Part shown: positions 1 to 7,680 of the stretch, piece after piece
Position numbering within the stretch: position 1 is the stretch's first letter
Layout: the number at the start of each line of letters is the position of its first letter
Assembly (NCBI GenBank): GCA_031429105.1
Contig: JANOYV010000114.1
Span: forward strand, 1 to 11,714
Direction of reading: 5' to 3'
Source: JAKFWF01 sp031429105
GTDB taxonomy: Bacteria > Pseudomonadota > Alphaproteobacteria > Rhizobiales > Hyphomicrobiaceae
DNA: 11,714 nt
Made by a program: the position numbers and the translations under genes
The notes under the pieces: generated by a model
Told to the model about the DNA's origin: nothing
Seen by the model: only the letters and a program-made list of their open reading frames with translations
Databases searched by the model: none

Positions 1-779
1 GTAACTGTGATGCCTGTCGTCGGGATGAAGAGCGGGTTTGACGCATTCGCGGAAACCGCTGAATATTCGTCGAAGCCAGCGCCACCATCAACAAAGTCAT
101 TGCCGCCATAGGTCCTGAAGACGTTATTGCTGGTGCTGCCATAAAGCGCATCGTTGAAAACCGTGCCGCTGGCCCCTTCCATGCTTGTGAAGGTGTCGGT
201 GAAGCCGTAGCTGTCCCTCGCCGTGCCTGCCGCGACCGTGACTGTACCACCGGTCACGGTCGCCGTTACGGCTATCGCCGACATATTGACCACAACGCCC
301 AGCGTCCCGGGCACCGCAGCGGACGACTCCGCTGCATAACTCAAAAAGTCGAAACCGATATTGCCAGTGAACGTGTCGTTGCCGCCGTACCCCGTGAAAT
401 CGTTATCGCCAATGCCAAGGTTCAGATTGTCGACGCCGCCCGAACCGAAGGCTTGGTCATTCTGCGACGTGGCGTAGTTGAAGCGCGTCGTGACGTCGGG
501 TGCGTTCCAAAAGCTTACAAGCGAGTTGTTCGCAGCATTTAGCTGATCGGCGATATCGAGCTGCGTGCCACCGACCGTGGTCGTGCGCGTGACCGACGTT
601 ACGGTACCTGCCGTTGCAACATTGCCCGCGAACGCGAAGCCCGAACCTGCGATCGTGGTAACTGTGCCATCGGAGTTGGTGAGGACAATGGTGGTCGCCG
701 AGCTACTTATAATCGACGACGTCTGGAATACGTCAATGAAACTAGCGGTAACGGCAGTGATAATGCGATAACGTGCCAT
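1..779 (-). CDS. RTX-like repeat protein, N-terminal part (runs off left edge)
   Basis: The reading frame is open on the minus strand from an ATG at 777-779 to the left edge, giving about 259 residues without a stop. A GGAGG ribosome binding site lies 5 bases before the ATG, which fixes the start. The protein begins MARYRIITAV and has no classical signal peptide. From about residue 110 it shows degenerate Gly/Asp-rich calcium-binding (RTX) units such as GYGGNDTFTGN and YGGNDFVDGGAGFD, separated by Thr/Val/Ala-rich beta-type stretches. Proteins of this kind are usually exported by a type I secretion system with an uncleaved C-terminal signal, and often act as surface or biofilm proteins. The C-terminus lies outside the window, so full size and class (adhesin, hydrolase, S-layer-like) are unknown. 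It starts 175 bases beyond the stop of the large envelope gene and is on the same strand, but has its own ribosome binding site and may be separately transcribed. Confidence 0.8.
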   Translation of the reverse strand, partial: MARYRIITAVTASFIDVFQTSSIISSSATTIVLTNSDGTVTTIAGSGFAFAGNVATAGTVTSVTRTTTVGGTQLDIADQLNAANNSLVSFWNAPDVTTRFNYATSQNDQAFGSGGVDNLNLGIGDNDFTGYGGNDTFTGNIGFDFLSYAAESSAAVPGTLGVVVNMSAIAVTATVTGGTVTVAAGTARDSYGFTDTFTSMEGASGTVFNDALYGSTSNNVFRTYGGNDFVDGGAGFDEYSAVSANASNPLFIPTTGITV

Positions 780-954
780 ATCATCCTCCCAAAATACACG
801 ATAAATTTACTATAACGTGCGCGCGGCTGATTGGCTAAGTCAAGAGAATTACGTGAAGCCTGAGCACAAGTGCCCAAACTGCCGCCACACGACTGAGATC
901 ACATCCCGCCCGAGCCGACGGGCCCGGCTAATCACTTTACCTAGTGGCGAAGGG

Positions 955-3900
955 TCAAAATGGCAGGGGCTTCGCCGCAAAGTCGCTTGCGATCAGGTAG
1001 TCAGCGATACTCTCGGCAAACCAGCGATAGCCGACCCGGCCATAGTGCGTATCACGCCGCCAGTGTCGTTGGGCAATATCGGGGTAGCGCTTGATCATCT
1101 GCTCAGTGAACAGCACGCAGGGCGCGCCGACCTCGACACAATAATCGCGCATTCGCTTGTCAAAGTTCGCCCGCGCGAGTTTGTTACCCCATACTTCTGG
1201 CGGAACGCCTGCCCCGCCAAATAGGTCATTGACGACAAACACCGGCTTAACGCCAGCGCCCTCAAAGTCTGCCTTAATCCGCTTCAGTAGCTTTGAATAA
1301 TAGGGGAAGACCGACTTGTCCTTGTCCGAGAAGGGGCCGACCGGATCGCGGTGAAACAAATAGAGAAAGTCGACACCATCGATCACGTAGGCGTTCTTTT
1401 TGAAGTCCTGGTCGCGGGCGGCTTTCTTGGCCGGGTCAGTGAGCGGCTTCAAAAAGAAGCTCGCGTCCGCTGGTTCCAATATCAATTTACCGTCGGGACC
1501 TTCGCGATAACTCGTTTGTGGAAAGTGCCCAATCTCGCTCATGTGGTACATCGAAGCGAACTCCGGCTTCGTCATGCCAACCTCAAGCGGTCCGATCAGT
1601 TCAAGCACCACCACATCGATTTTATAGTCGCGTATCAGCTTGTCGTAATAAGCGAAGCTGTAGCCTGACTGCTGTAGCGCACTCGACATGTTGATTACTT
1701 CCACGTCCCGCCCGGTGCGCAGCTCGAGCAAGCCTTCGAGCACCATGGCCGCGTGGTGAAACATCTCTTCGGTATGGCCAAACGTCGTACAGACACCCAT
1801 CAACAGCACGCGTAGCGCGCTTGACGGGTTTTCTGATCGTCGCTCACGGTCGATGTAACCGAGGTTGTTGATCGCATGCTCGATGCGAAATTCGGGCGGC
1901 GTCGATAAGCCGGACGTGATGTATTGGCTGTGCGGTTTGTAGATGCGCCCAACACTCGGCACCATACCAGAAACGCCTTTTTCCTCCTTCACTACGCTCG
2001 CTTGCAGATCGGGTCCACGCATGTCCTTGCCCAAACGGATGTCAAGGTCGACCATGTTGCGTTCAACCTGGATCAAGCGTCCGAGTTCAGGAAAGAACTT
2101 GTCCTGATTCGTGCCGGCAACGGCATAAACCATCACCACTTCCGACCGCTCAACTTTGACGTCGAAATTGTAAATTCCATTGATATCTGTCTGGGTCTCG
2201 GTAACCCGACCGCCCTTGCGTTCCATGACCATCCGTACGGGGGCCGCGGTCAAGTCGCCGAAGTCCACGCGTCCGCTGACCACAAACCCGCCCTCTGGGT
2301 CATCGAGCGGATTTTGCCGCAAGAATGCAACACGATCGAAGAACACGCGATCACCGGCCGCGCCATCGACCAGGAACCGAACGGATTTCACCTTGCCAGT
2401 TGGCGCCGATAGCTTTCCGGCAGCCGCATGATCGATGTGCGCGTAGTCGATCGTTACGAGGCGCCAATCACTGCCCAAGGTCTTCCCGATATCGACGGCA
2501 GCGCCCTTCGTGCGACGCAAGAATGCGCTCTCATGAAGCTCAACTGTGTCACCGTTTGCCATCTCGATAGCCAGGGCAACGCTCGAGGTGGGATGACTTT
2601 TCTTATAGGCGAACTGGATTGCGTCTGTACGGGAGGCATCCAGGACTGCCGGCTGCCAATCGATCTCCCCCTTGAGAGTGCCGTCGCCGGGCCCCAACAC
2701 GACCTCGATCGAACGCTTGCTTTGATATCCGATTGCCTTGTTCATGAAGTAACGGGCAGCCTTCGGGATCACTTTGCCTTGGAGCTGAAACAGATCAACC
2801 TCGTCGAAGACCAGCGTCGGCGTCGAGTTGTCGACGAAGGTAATACTTTGACGCCCGCTCTCGTCAGCCGGATTGCGCGTGAAACTTGCGACTTCATTCG
2901 CCTCAACGAAAGCGCGCGCAGTCGAGCTGTCGTCGACATAAACCGTAATCCCAGCGAGCCGCTTCAAGGGGTGATCGCAACCCGGCATGATTCGACCGGA
3001 CACAGGATCGTTCCAACGACCGACGACGACCACGTTGTCGGCGCTGCCATAGCGCACATGCTGCTCACTTTGCCGGCGCGCCGTGGAATACGCGAGCGTG
3101 CGATAGAGCGATGCAACCCAAACGCGCTCCGATGGTAGGATGGCAACGCCATCTCGCAGACCATAGAATCGGGAGGACAATTCGCGGAGTGCATCGACGC
3201 TCGGTTTTGACAGCGGCCACTTTCCGCCGACCTTTTCAAATTGATCCTTGGGTAACGGGATGCCCCAGTGCGTGTAAAGCGCGGACCCAGTTGCATCACC
3301 AGCCTTATCGGCCGCAGCAAGCGCGGCATGGACCTGAGCGCCAAATGCGACTTCCCAAGAGGTCGCTTGCGGAGCATAACCAGGCACAGTGTGATAGATA
3401 CGATTGAAACTATGGCGATATTTACCGTCGTGAAAGAGGAACGGATAGGTGAGTTCCGTAATTTTCCAGACCTTGCCACTTACTGAAGTACGATTGGCCG
3501 GTAATATATACTCAACGCCGATCTGATCCAAACTAGCGATCCAGTAGCTGGGGCTCTCGGGATTGTCGCCAAGAAACCGTGCGTGCCATGCTGCACGGTC
3601 CGGCAACAGCACATTCTCAAGCCCAAACAATCCAACTGGGGGAAATGTGTGGGTGGTAAAAACGGGCAACTTAATATTATGTTTGGCAAATACCGGCGCC
3701 ATTGCATCGACGCTCTCACGAAGCCCAGAGCTGAGCGCAAGATTTTCGACCGTCAGCGACGCCTTATCGACCGGCCCAACAAAACTCACCACGACGCGAG
3801 GCTTCGCACTCTTGAAATACTCTGGCGGAACTGACGTGAGCGGAACCGTAATGGGAGTTGGCAACCCGCGTCCCGTGAGCATGGGAGTTGCCGTCCAGAC

Positions 3901-4995
3901 AACTTCACTTTTGTCATTGAGCAACGAAAATGTCGCCTGCCCGGCGTAGGGCATCGTGTACCAAAACACCAATTCGGTAGGGACAGCGACACCAAGAAAT
4001 AGCGGCGGATTGTGAAGCGAGACAAAGCTCGTTTCCTCCTTCTCGGCAACGCCAGCCTTAGTTGCCTGCAGGATTATCCTTTGCTTTTCACTGGCGAGAA
4101 AAATCAAGTTTCCCCAACCATGAATCGTGTCAACGTAGCCAGCCTGCATCAACCGCTTAAACGAATCCAAGCCCCCTGGGCCACCATCGGTGATCGAGAG
4201 CTGGGCATTGGCCTTTGGAAGTATTGGCCTGCCGGGTTGAGCGCCGATGTAAAAGGGATCGACGAAAGCAGAGTCGGATAAATTGAGCCGAACATCACTG
4301 GCCAGGGTATTCTTGATGCTTTCAGCAGCATCAATCGTCATACTGTCGGCATCACTGGCCACTGTAAAATAATGCTTGAAAGGAAACGGCAACGGTCGCA
4401 GTTTTGCGGGCCCGAGGTCGGCAAGGGCAGGCTCCGACGCGACACCAATAGACCCAGGCACTAGGCAAGCTACACTGACCAGCGCTCTGTTGCGTGGCTC
4501 GGTAGCAGCGACCAACTTTCGAACCTCAGACAACGAGGACTTTCGCTCGGACGGCTCTGGGGGAGTGGCTTGTGGCAAAGGGACGCCCGGCAGAGACTTC
4601 ATACCGCCAACCGCCAGCGCTGCACGTAGTTGATCAACCGTTGCCTGAAGCTGCTTCAAACGTTCATCAGCCGAGGTGTTGTTAGCGTTCACCGCGGCGG
4701 TGAGTTGCGTGGTCGTTGCAATAATCTGAGCAAACGTCTTTTGCGATGAATCTCCACTGGCCGTAACCTGCGCAACGAGCTGCTGCACCATCTTCTCAAG
4801 TTCAGCAATGCGAGTTGCCTGCGCGGTTTGCAGCTGTTGCGACTGCTGAGCAACCCCTTCAATGCGGATCAAATGATTGCGTGCACGATCCCAGCGGTAG
4901 GATCCGTAAATGACTAAAAGCATTGCGAGTACACCCGCAACACCAACTCCAGTGACCAACGGGCGGCGCACGATGAATGAGATAAGATGCTTCAT
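955..4995 (-). CDS. Large membrane-anchored multidomain envelope protein with C-terminal SGNH-like domain (Cys for Ser)
   Basis: This gene encodes 1346 residues from the ATG at 4993-4995. A TTG three codons upstream is possible but sits too close to the weak AGG site. A basic N-terminus and one membrane segment (about 14-33) precede a Gln/Ala-rich coiled coil (about 45-130), so most of the protein should lie in the periplasm. Residues about 205-540 hold motifs HYFTVASDADS and DTIHGWGN that recall polysaccharide-deacetylase-like TIM barrels (moderate to low confidence). A beta-sandwich, carbohydrate-binding-like stretch follows (about 750-895), then a CnaB/carboxypeptidase-regulatory-like module (about 903-990). 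The C-terminal 320 residues are SGNH/AlgX-like: RVLLMGVCTTFG corresponds to block I GDSxTFG, with Cys1069 at the nucleophile position, and RDTHYGRVGY supplies Asp1315 and His1317. The Asn of the GxND block is not evident. A role in modifying or handling an extracellular glycan is inferred. It lies 91 bases after a small exported-protein gene, probably in the same transcript. Confidence 0.85.
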   Translation of the reverse strand: MKHLISFIVRRPLVTGVGVAGVLAMLLVIYGSYRWDRARNHLIRIEGVAQQSQQLQTAQATRIAELEKMVQQLVAQVTASGDSSQKTFAQIIATTTQLTAAVNANNTSADERLKQLQATVDQLRAALAVGGMKSLPGVPLPQATPPEPSERKSSLSEVRKLVAATEPRNRALVSVACLVPGSIGVASEPALADLGPAKLRPLPFPFKHYFTVASDADSMTIDAAESIKNTLASDVRLNLSDSAFVDPFYIGAQPGRPILPKANAQLSITDGGPGGLDSFKRLMQAGYVDTIHGWGNLIFLASEKQRIILQATKAGVAEKEETSFVSLHNPPLFLGVAVPTELVFWYTMPYAGQATFSLLNDKSEVVWTATPMLTGRGLPTPITVPLTSVPPEYFKSAKPRVVVSFVGPVDKASLTVENLALSSGLRESVDAMAPVFAKHNIKLPVFTTHTFPPVGLFGLENVLLPDRAAWHARFLGDNPESPSYWIASLDQIGVEYILPANRTSVSGKVWKITELTYPFLFHDGKYRHSFNRIYHTVPGYAPQATSWEVAFGAQVHAALAAADKAGDATGSALYTHWGIPLPKDQFEKVGGKWPLSKPSVDALRELSSRFYGLRDGVAILPSERVWVASLYRTLAYSTARRQSEQHVRYGSADNVVVVGRWNDPVSGRIMPGCDHPLKRLAGITVYVDDSSTARAFVEANEVASFTRNPADESGRQSITFVDNSTPTLVFDEVDLFQLQGKVIPKAARYFMNKAIGYQSKRSIEVVLGPGDGTLKGEIDWQPAVLDASRTDAIQFAYKKSHPTSSVALAIEMANGDTVELHESAFLRRTKGAAVDIGKTLGSDWRLVTIDYAHIDHAAAGKLSAPTGKVKSVRFLVDGAAGDRVFFDRVAFLRQNPLDDPEGGFVVSGRVDFGDLTAAPVRMVMERKGGRVTETQTDINGIYNFDVKVERSEVVMVYAVAGTNQDKFFPELGRLIQVERNMVDLDIRLGKDMRGPDLQASVVKEEKGVSGMVPSVGRIYKPHSQYITSGLSTPPEFRIEHAINNLGYIDRERRSENPSSALRVLLMGVCTTFGHTEEMFHHAAMVLEGLLELRTGRDVEVINMSSALQQSGYSFAYYDKLIRDYKIDVVVLELIGPLEVGMTKPEFASMYHMSEIGHFPQTSYREGPDGKLILEPADASFFLKPLTDPAKKAARDQDFKKNAYVIDGVDFLYLFHRDPVGPFSDKDKSVFPYYSKLLKRIKADFEGAGVKPVFVVNDLFGGAGVPPEVWGNKLARANFDKRMRDYCVEVGAPCVLFTEQMIKRYPDIAQRHWRRDTHYGRVGYRWFAESIADYLIASDFAAKPLPF

Positions 4996-5086
4996 GTTTA
5001 ACAAGCCTATCTGACAACAACAGAAACAGGCATTCGTCTAGTGTAAGACGGCGCCAAGCCCATGATCACCAATTTCGACAAGACAG

Positions 5087-5545
5087 TTAGAATTGCAATG
5101 CGCCGACAACTTCACCTTCGACGGCACTCTTCCCGTCCCGGATAACAACCTTGGCGACGCCCAGCTGCTGCAGGCTCGACAGATCGGGGTTCTGATACTC
5201 GTTGCGTTTCGGTATGTAAACAAGGGCGACATTGGCGGATTTAATTGCCGCTGCATCTCCCTTCGGAAGCGTGGCAAGGTAATGGTCAATCACACGCGAT
5301 GCCAGTAGCTTGGCCGCGACCGGACGGTCAACCGACGACAGCGCTTTGAGTTTTGCTTGGTTTGAAAAGAGATCAAAGATCATAACAACGCTTTCGCCGA
5401 CTGGGTTGACAATATACTGCTCTTCCTTGATCTCGATCGCAGCGGCAATCTCATTCGCGCGTGCTGACGACATGATTGAAATGGTAGAAAACAAAGCCGC
5501 AAATAGCCCCAGAACTGCAAACTTATTCAGCAAATGTTGGATCAT
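5087..5545 (-). CDS. Small exported protein of unknown function
   Basis: This gene encodes 152 residues from the ATG at 5543-5545. An in-frame TTG at 5573-5575 overlaps the upstream stop as TTGA and would add 10 residues, but the ATG puts the signal peptide at the true N-terminus and is preferred. Residues 1-30 are a typical Sec signal peptide: a short polar start, a hydrophobic core (FAVLGLFAALF) and an Ala-x-Ala-like end (SARA, then NE). The mature part, about 120 residues, has no cysteine-based lipobox and no motif I recognise. It contains a helical stretch (about 65-95) and alternating hydrophobic segments near the C-terminus that suggest a small alpha/beta fold. The gene lies between the FkbH-type gene and the large envelope protein on the same strand with short gaps, so a periplasmic accessory role for the same glycan pathway is inferred. 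No function is assigned. Confidence 0.75.
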   Translation of the reverse strand: MIQHLLNKFAVLGLFAALFSTISIMSSARANEIAAAIEIKEEQYIVNPVGESVVMIFDLFSNQAKLKALSSVDRPVAAKLLASRVIDHYLATLPKGDAAAIKSANVALVYIPKRNEYQNPDLSSLQQLGVAKVVIRDGKSAVEGEVVGALQF

Positions 5546-5571
5546 GTCTTGCTTCTCTGATAATTGCTGGC

Positions 5572-7473
5572 TCAAGCCACAGCTTCGCTAGCGTTTCCAA
5601 AAGTCATTGGGACTATACGGTCAGCATATTTTACCACGTCAAGGCGCCATTGCGTTACTCCATCGGCACTGCCACTGAGCAATTCAAAACCAAGTTTGCG
5701 ATAGTGTTCGCGCACGAGTGAATTCTTCGGCGTTGGCTCATAGGCTCCTTCGATCGCGATGACGCCGTGCGACCGCGCTGCTGCCACGAGTTGGTTGAGC
5801 ACAGCAATCTCGACCTGACGATTCAACACGCGGCAGCTCATCAACCACTGGATGATTTTCCAGGACTTGGCTGCTTTTTCGACGATGACGACGGAAATCA
5901 TACCGTTATCGCCAAACCGGTCTACGAGCCGAACCTGCAGCGTCATGTGGGTCGGACTAAGCTGCCATGCCGCGACGTCTCTCTCATCACAGCGCACTGT
6001 ATTCAAGTTAAATTGGTTCGTCTTATTTATGAGTTGCGTGATCCGTGCACGCCCCATGTCGTCGAAGGGTTTGATCTCGGCAACCATGTTGAGGGATCGT
6101 AGATATCCGTCGATCGATCCAACCTGCACGGACAGCCGCTCGCGGGCAATATTCTGCTGATATTGAGCTGAACGACTACGGTCTTCGGCAGAATAAGTTA
6201 CGGCTTCGAAATATCCCGCTTGCATCAAAAGTGATGCGTAAGATGCAGGGTCATTTGGAATTTCGGGGACCGCGACCTCTGGAAGTGCTTGCCGCACCTG
6301 CTCGCGCTCGGCGGGGTTGTCATCCAGAAAAACCAAGCTGTCGAGACCCAGGTTCAGAGCCTTGGCGATCGCTTTTAAGTTACTAGCCTTATCGGACCAG
6401 TTGGCGACAAATGCAGCAAAATCGGTCTCCTTGAGAACCATGTCCGGATGTTCACGGAATGGAAGTCGCGCTGCAGCGTCCTCGTTTTTCGAGCAAACGG
6501 CTAGAACGACACCGCGCGTACTTAAAGCTTTGGCGGCATGCTGCAGGGCAAGATGCGCCTCAGCGACAGCATCGCCCTGACCAATTTTTATACCTTCCAA
6601 GCCATCATCGCCGATAACGCCTCCCCAAAGCGTGTTGTCGAGATCGAGCACAAGCAACTTGCGGCTGCGACCGCGCCAAGCCGCAATTAGTCGACACACA
6701 TGTTCTGCCCACAGCGGCAGTATATCCATCGCAAACGGGATTTTCGCAGACTGCCAGCGCACCTCGTCATGCCATGTGGCGAGGCCGACCGTCTCTGCAA
6801 GCGCAGCAACGTCGAGCAATAGATCATCACTGCCCTCGAGCAGTTTGGAAATTCCACCGTTGAACGTGCCAATCGCGTCGATCGTGCTGCCAGCCACTCT
6901 TCGGTCATAACTGCCGAACAAACTTGTCGGCGGCCGCGCCACAGTTTGCAGTATTATAGTTGCATTGGAATTTTCCGCAAAGCTGCGACGCAACATTTCC
7001 AGATGATCGAGTGCTGCCTGTGCAGCCGTCTCGCGCCACGCCTCTCCGTCGGGCCCAAATGGCAGTCCACGATGGTCAAGCGCAAGGAAAATCAGGTCGG
7101 GCTTGGCCATATTCACCGCACCTTGCGGATTGAGGGCCTCCTGCACTGCCTGATCAAATTCGGCGACCGTCAGACTTAGATCAAGTCCGTAGCGCAGGCC
7201 GGTCGCCCTGAGTGCATTGGCCAGGAAGTCCGACGTACCGTTGGCGACGAGGCCAATCGACACCTTTTCCAATGGCGTAAGATCCACGCCGCGCGACTGA
7301 AATCCCTCGAGGCGCTGGCCAAGGCGGTCGAGCCTCGCCTGGTTCAGATAATGACCGGCTATCGACACCAAACCTGGCCCAACCGCTACTTCTCCTCGGT
7401 CCACCGCGCCAACACGCGAAAGATAATCGGGCGGCGTGCGCAATAGCCAAGGCAGCTCCGTCAAGTGCGCCAT
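5572..7473 (-). CDS. FkbH-family HAD-IIIC protein, predicted glyceryl-ACP synthase
   Basis: This gene encodes 633 residues from the ATG at 7471-7473, with TGGAG about 7 bases upstream; longer in-frame starts lack this and lengthen the protein beyond the family. Residues about 1-265 form the N-terminal alpha/beta region seen in full-length FkbH proteins. The HAD domain follows: motif I LDLDNTLWGG (Asp277, Asp279), motif II CSKN (Ser328), motif III WSDKASN (Lys362) and motif IV FLDDNPAER (Asp384, Asp385). The C-terminal GNAT-like region carries the FkbH signature NKTNQFNLNT (about 483-492). Family members take the glyceryl unit of 1,3-bisphosphoglycerate, dephosphorylate it and load it onto an acyl carrier protein. 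An ACP gene lies in the divergent operon and no polyketide synthase is present, so the glyceryl-ACP is probably used for surface-polymer acylation. It is the first gene of the minus-strand run. Family assignment is firm; the substrate here is inferred. Confidence 0.93.
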   Translation of the reverse strand: MAHLTELPWLLRTPPDYLSRVGAVDRGEVAVGPGLVSIAGHYLNQARLDRLGQRLEGFQSRGVDLTPLEKVSIGLVANGTSDFLANALRATGLRYGLDLSLTVAEFDQAVQEALNPQGAVNMAKPDLIFLALDHRGLPFGPDGEAWRETAAQAALDHLEMLRRSFAENSNATIILQTVARPPTSLFGSYDRRVAGSTIDAIGTFNGGISKLLEGSDDLLLDVAALAETVGLATWHDEVRWQSAKIPFAMDILPLWAEHVCRLIAAWRGRSRKLLVLDLDNTLWGGVIGDDGLEGIKIGQGDAVAEAHLALQHAAKALSTRGVVLAVCSKNEDAAARLPFREHPDMVLKETDFAAFVANWSDKASNLKAIAKALNLGLDSLVFLDDNPAEREQVRQALPEVAVPEIPNDPASYASLLMQAGYFEAVTYSAEDRSRSAQYQQNIARERLSVQVGSIDGYLRSLNMVAEIKPFDDMGRARITQLINKTNQFNLNTVRCDERDVAAWQLSPTHMTLQVRLVDRFGDNGMISVVIVEKAAKSWKIIQWLMSCRVLNRQVEIAVLNQLVAAARSHGVIAIEGAYEPTPKNSLVREHYRKLGFELLSGSADGVTQWRLDVVKYADRIVPMTFGNASEAVA

Positions 7474-7680
7474 CAAATGTCTCCAAAAAGCGATGGCGCT
7501 TGGCCAAAGCGCAACCGGGTCGGATTGACAAGCAGTTGCCTGCCTCATACGACACCACACAGTGGATTTGGAGTGCTTTACACGTCGCTTCGCGCTCTTG
7601 CAATGCTCGCAGGCTTGGGGGCTTTACCGGCTAGCGATCACCTTACAAAATATCGTACAAAAACGAGAGCTGGGCGGCAG
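7474..7680. promoter_or_regulatory. Divergent intergenic region with candidate promoters
   Basis: These 207 bases separate the start codons of the minus-strand FkbH run and the plus-strand operon. On the plus strand a perfect TTGACA (7525-7530) is followed after 17 bases by a weak -10 TACGAC (7548-7553). A second option is TTTACC (7623-7628) with CAAAAT (7646-7651), also 17 bases apart and closer to the 7681 start. Two copies of TACAAAA (7644-7650 and 7656-7662) recur with a 12-base period just before the gene and could be an operator half-site pair or chance. I see no convincing promoter for the minus strand beyond the strong ribosome binding site. Confidence 0.4.

Noticed and set aside
809..843. 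Promoter for the RTX-like gene: TTGACT (843-838) and TATAGT (814-809) on the minus strand
   Set aside because: The spacer is 23 bases, too long for a standard promoter. TATAGT alone could be a -10, but no fitting -35 is seen.
908..923. GCCCG/CGGGC hairpin after the large envelope gene as a terminator
   Set aside because: The stem is only 5 base pairs, there is no T-run after it on the minus strand, and it competes with an overlapping AGCCG/CGGCT pairing (913-929).
2428..3138. Plus-strand open frame of 236 codons (and other plus-strand frames from 817 to 4633)
   Set aside because: These lie antisense within the 1346-residue gene, have no ribosome binding site or recognisable domains, and reflect codon bias of the real gene. 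The minus-strand frame has clear domains.
7465..7680. Upstream extension of the methyltransferase by 72 codons
   Set aside because: It overlaps the FkbH start, shows no domain-like sequence, and removes the divergent promoter region. The 7681 ATG is preferred, although its ribosome binding site is weak.
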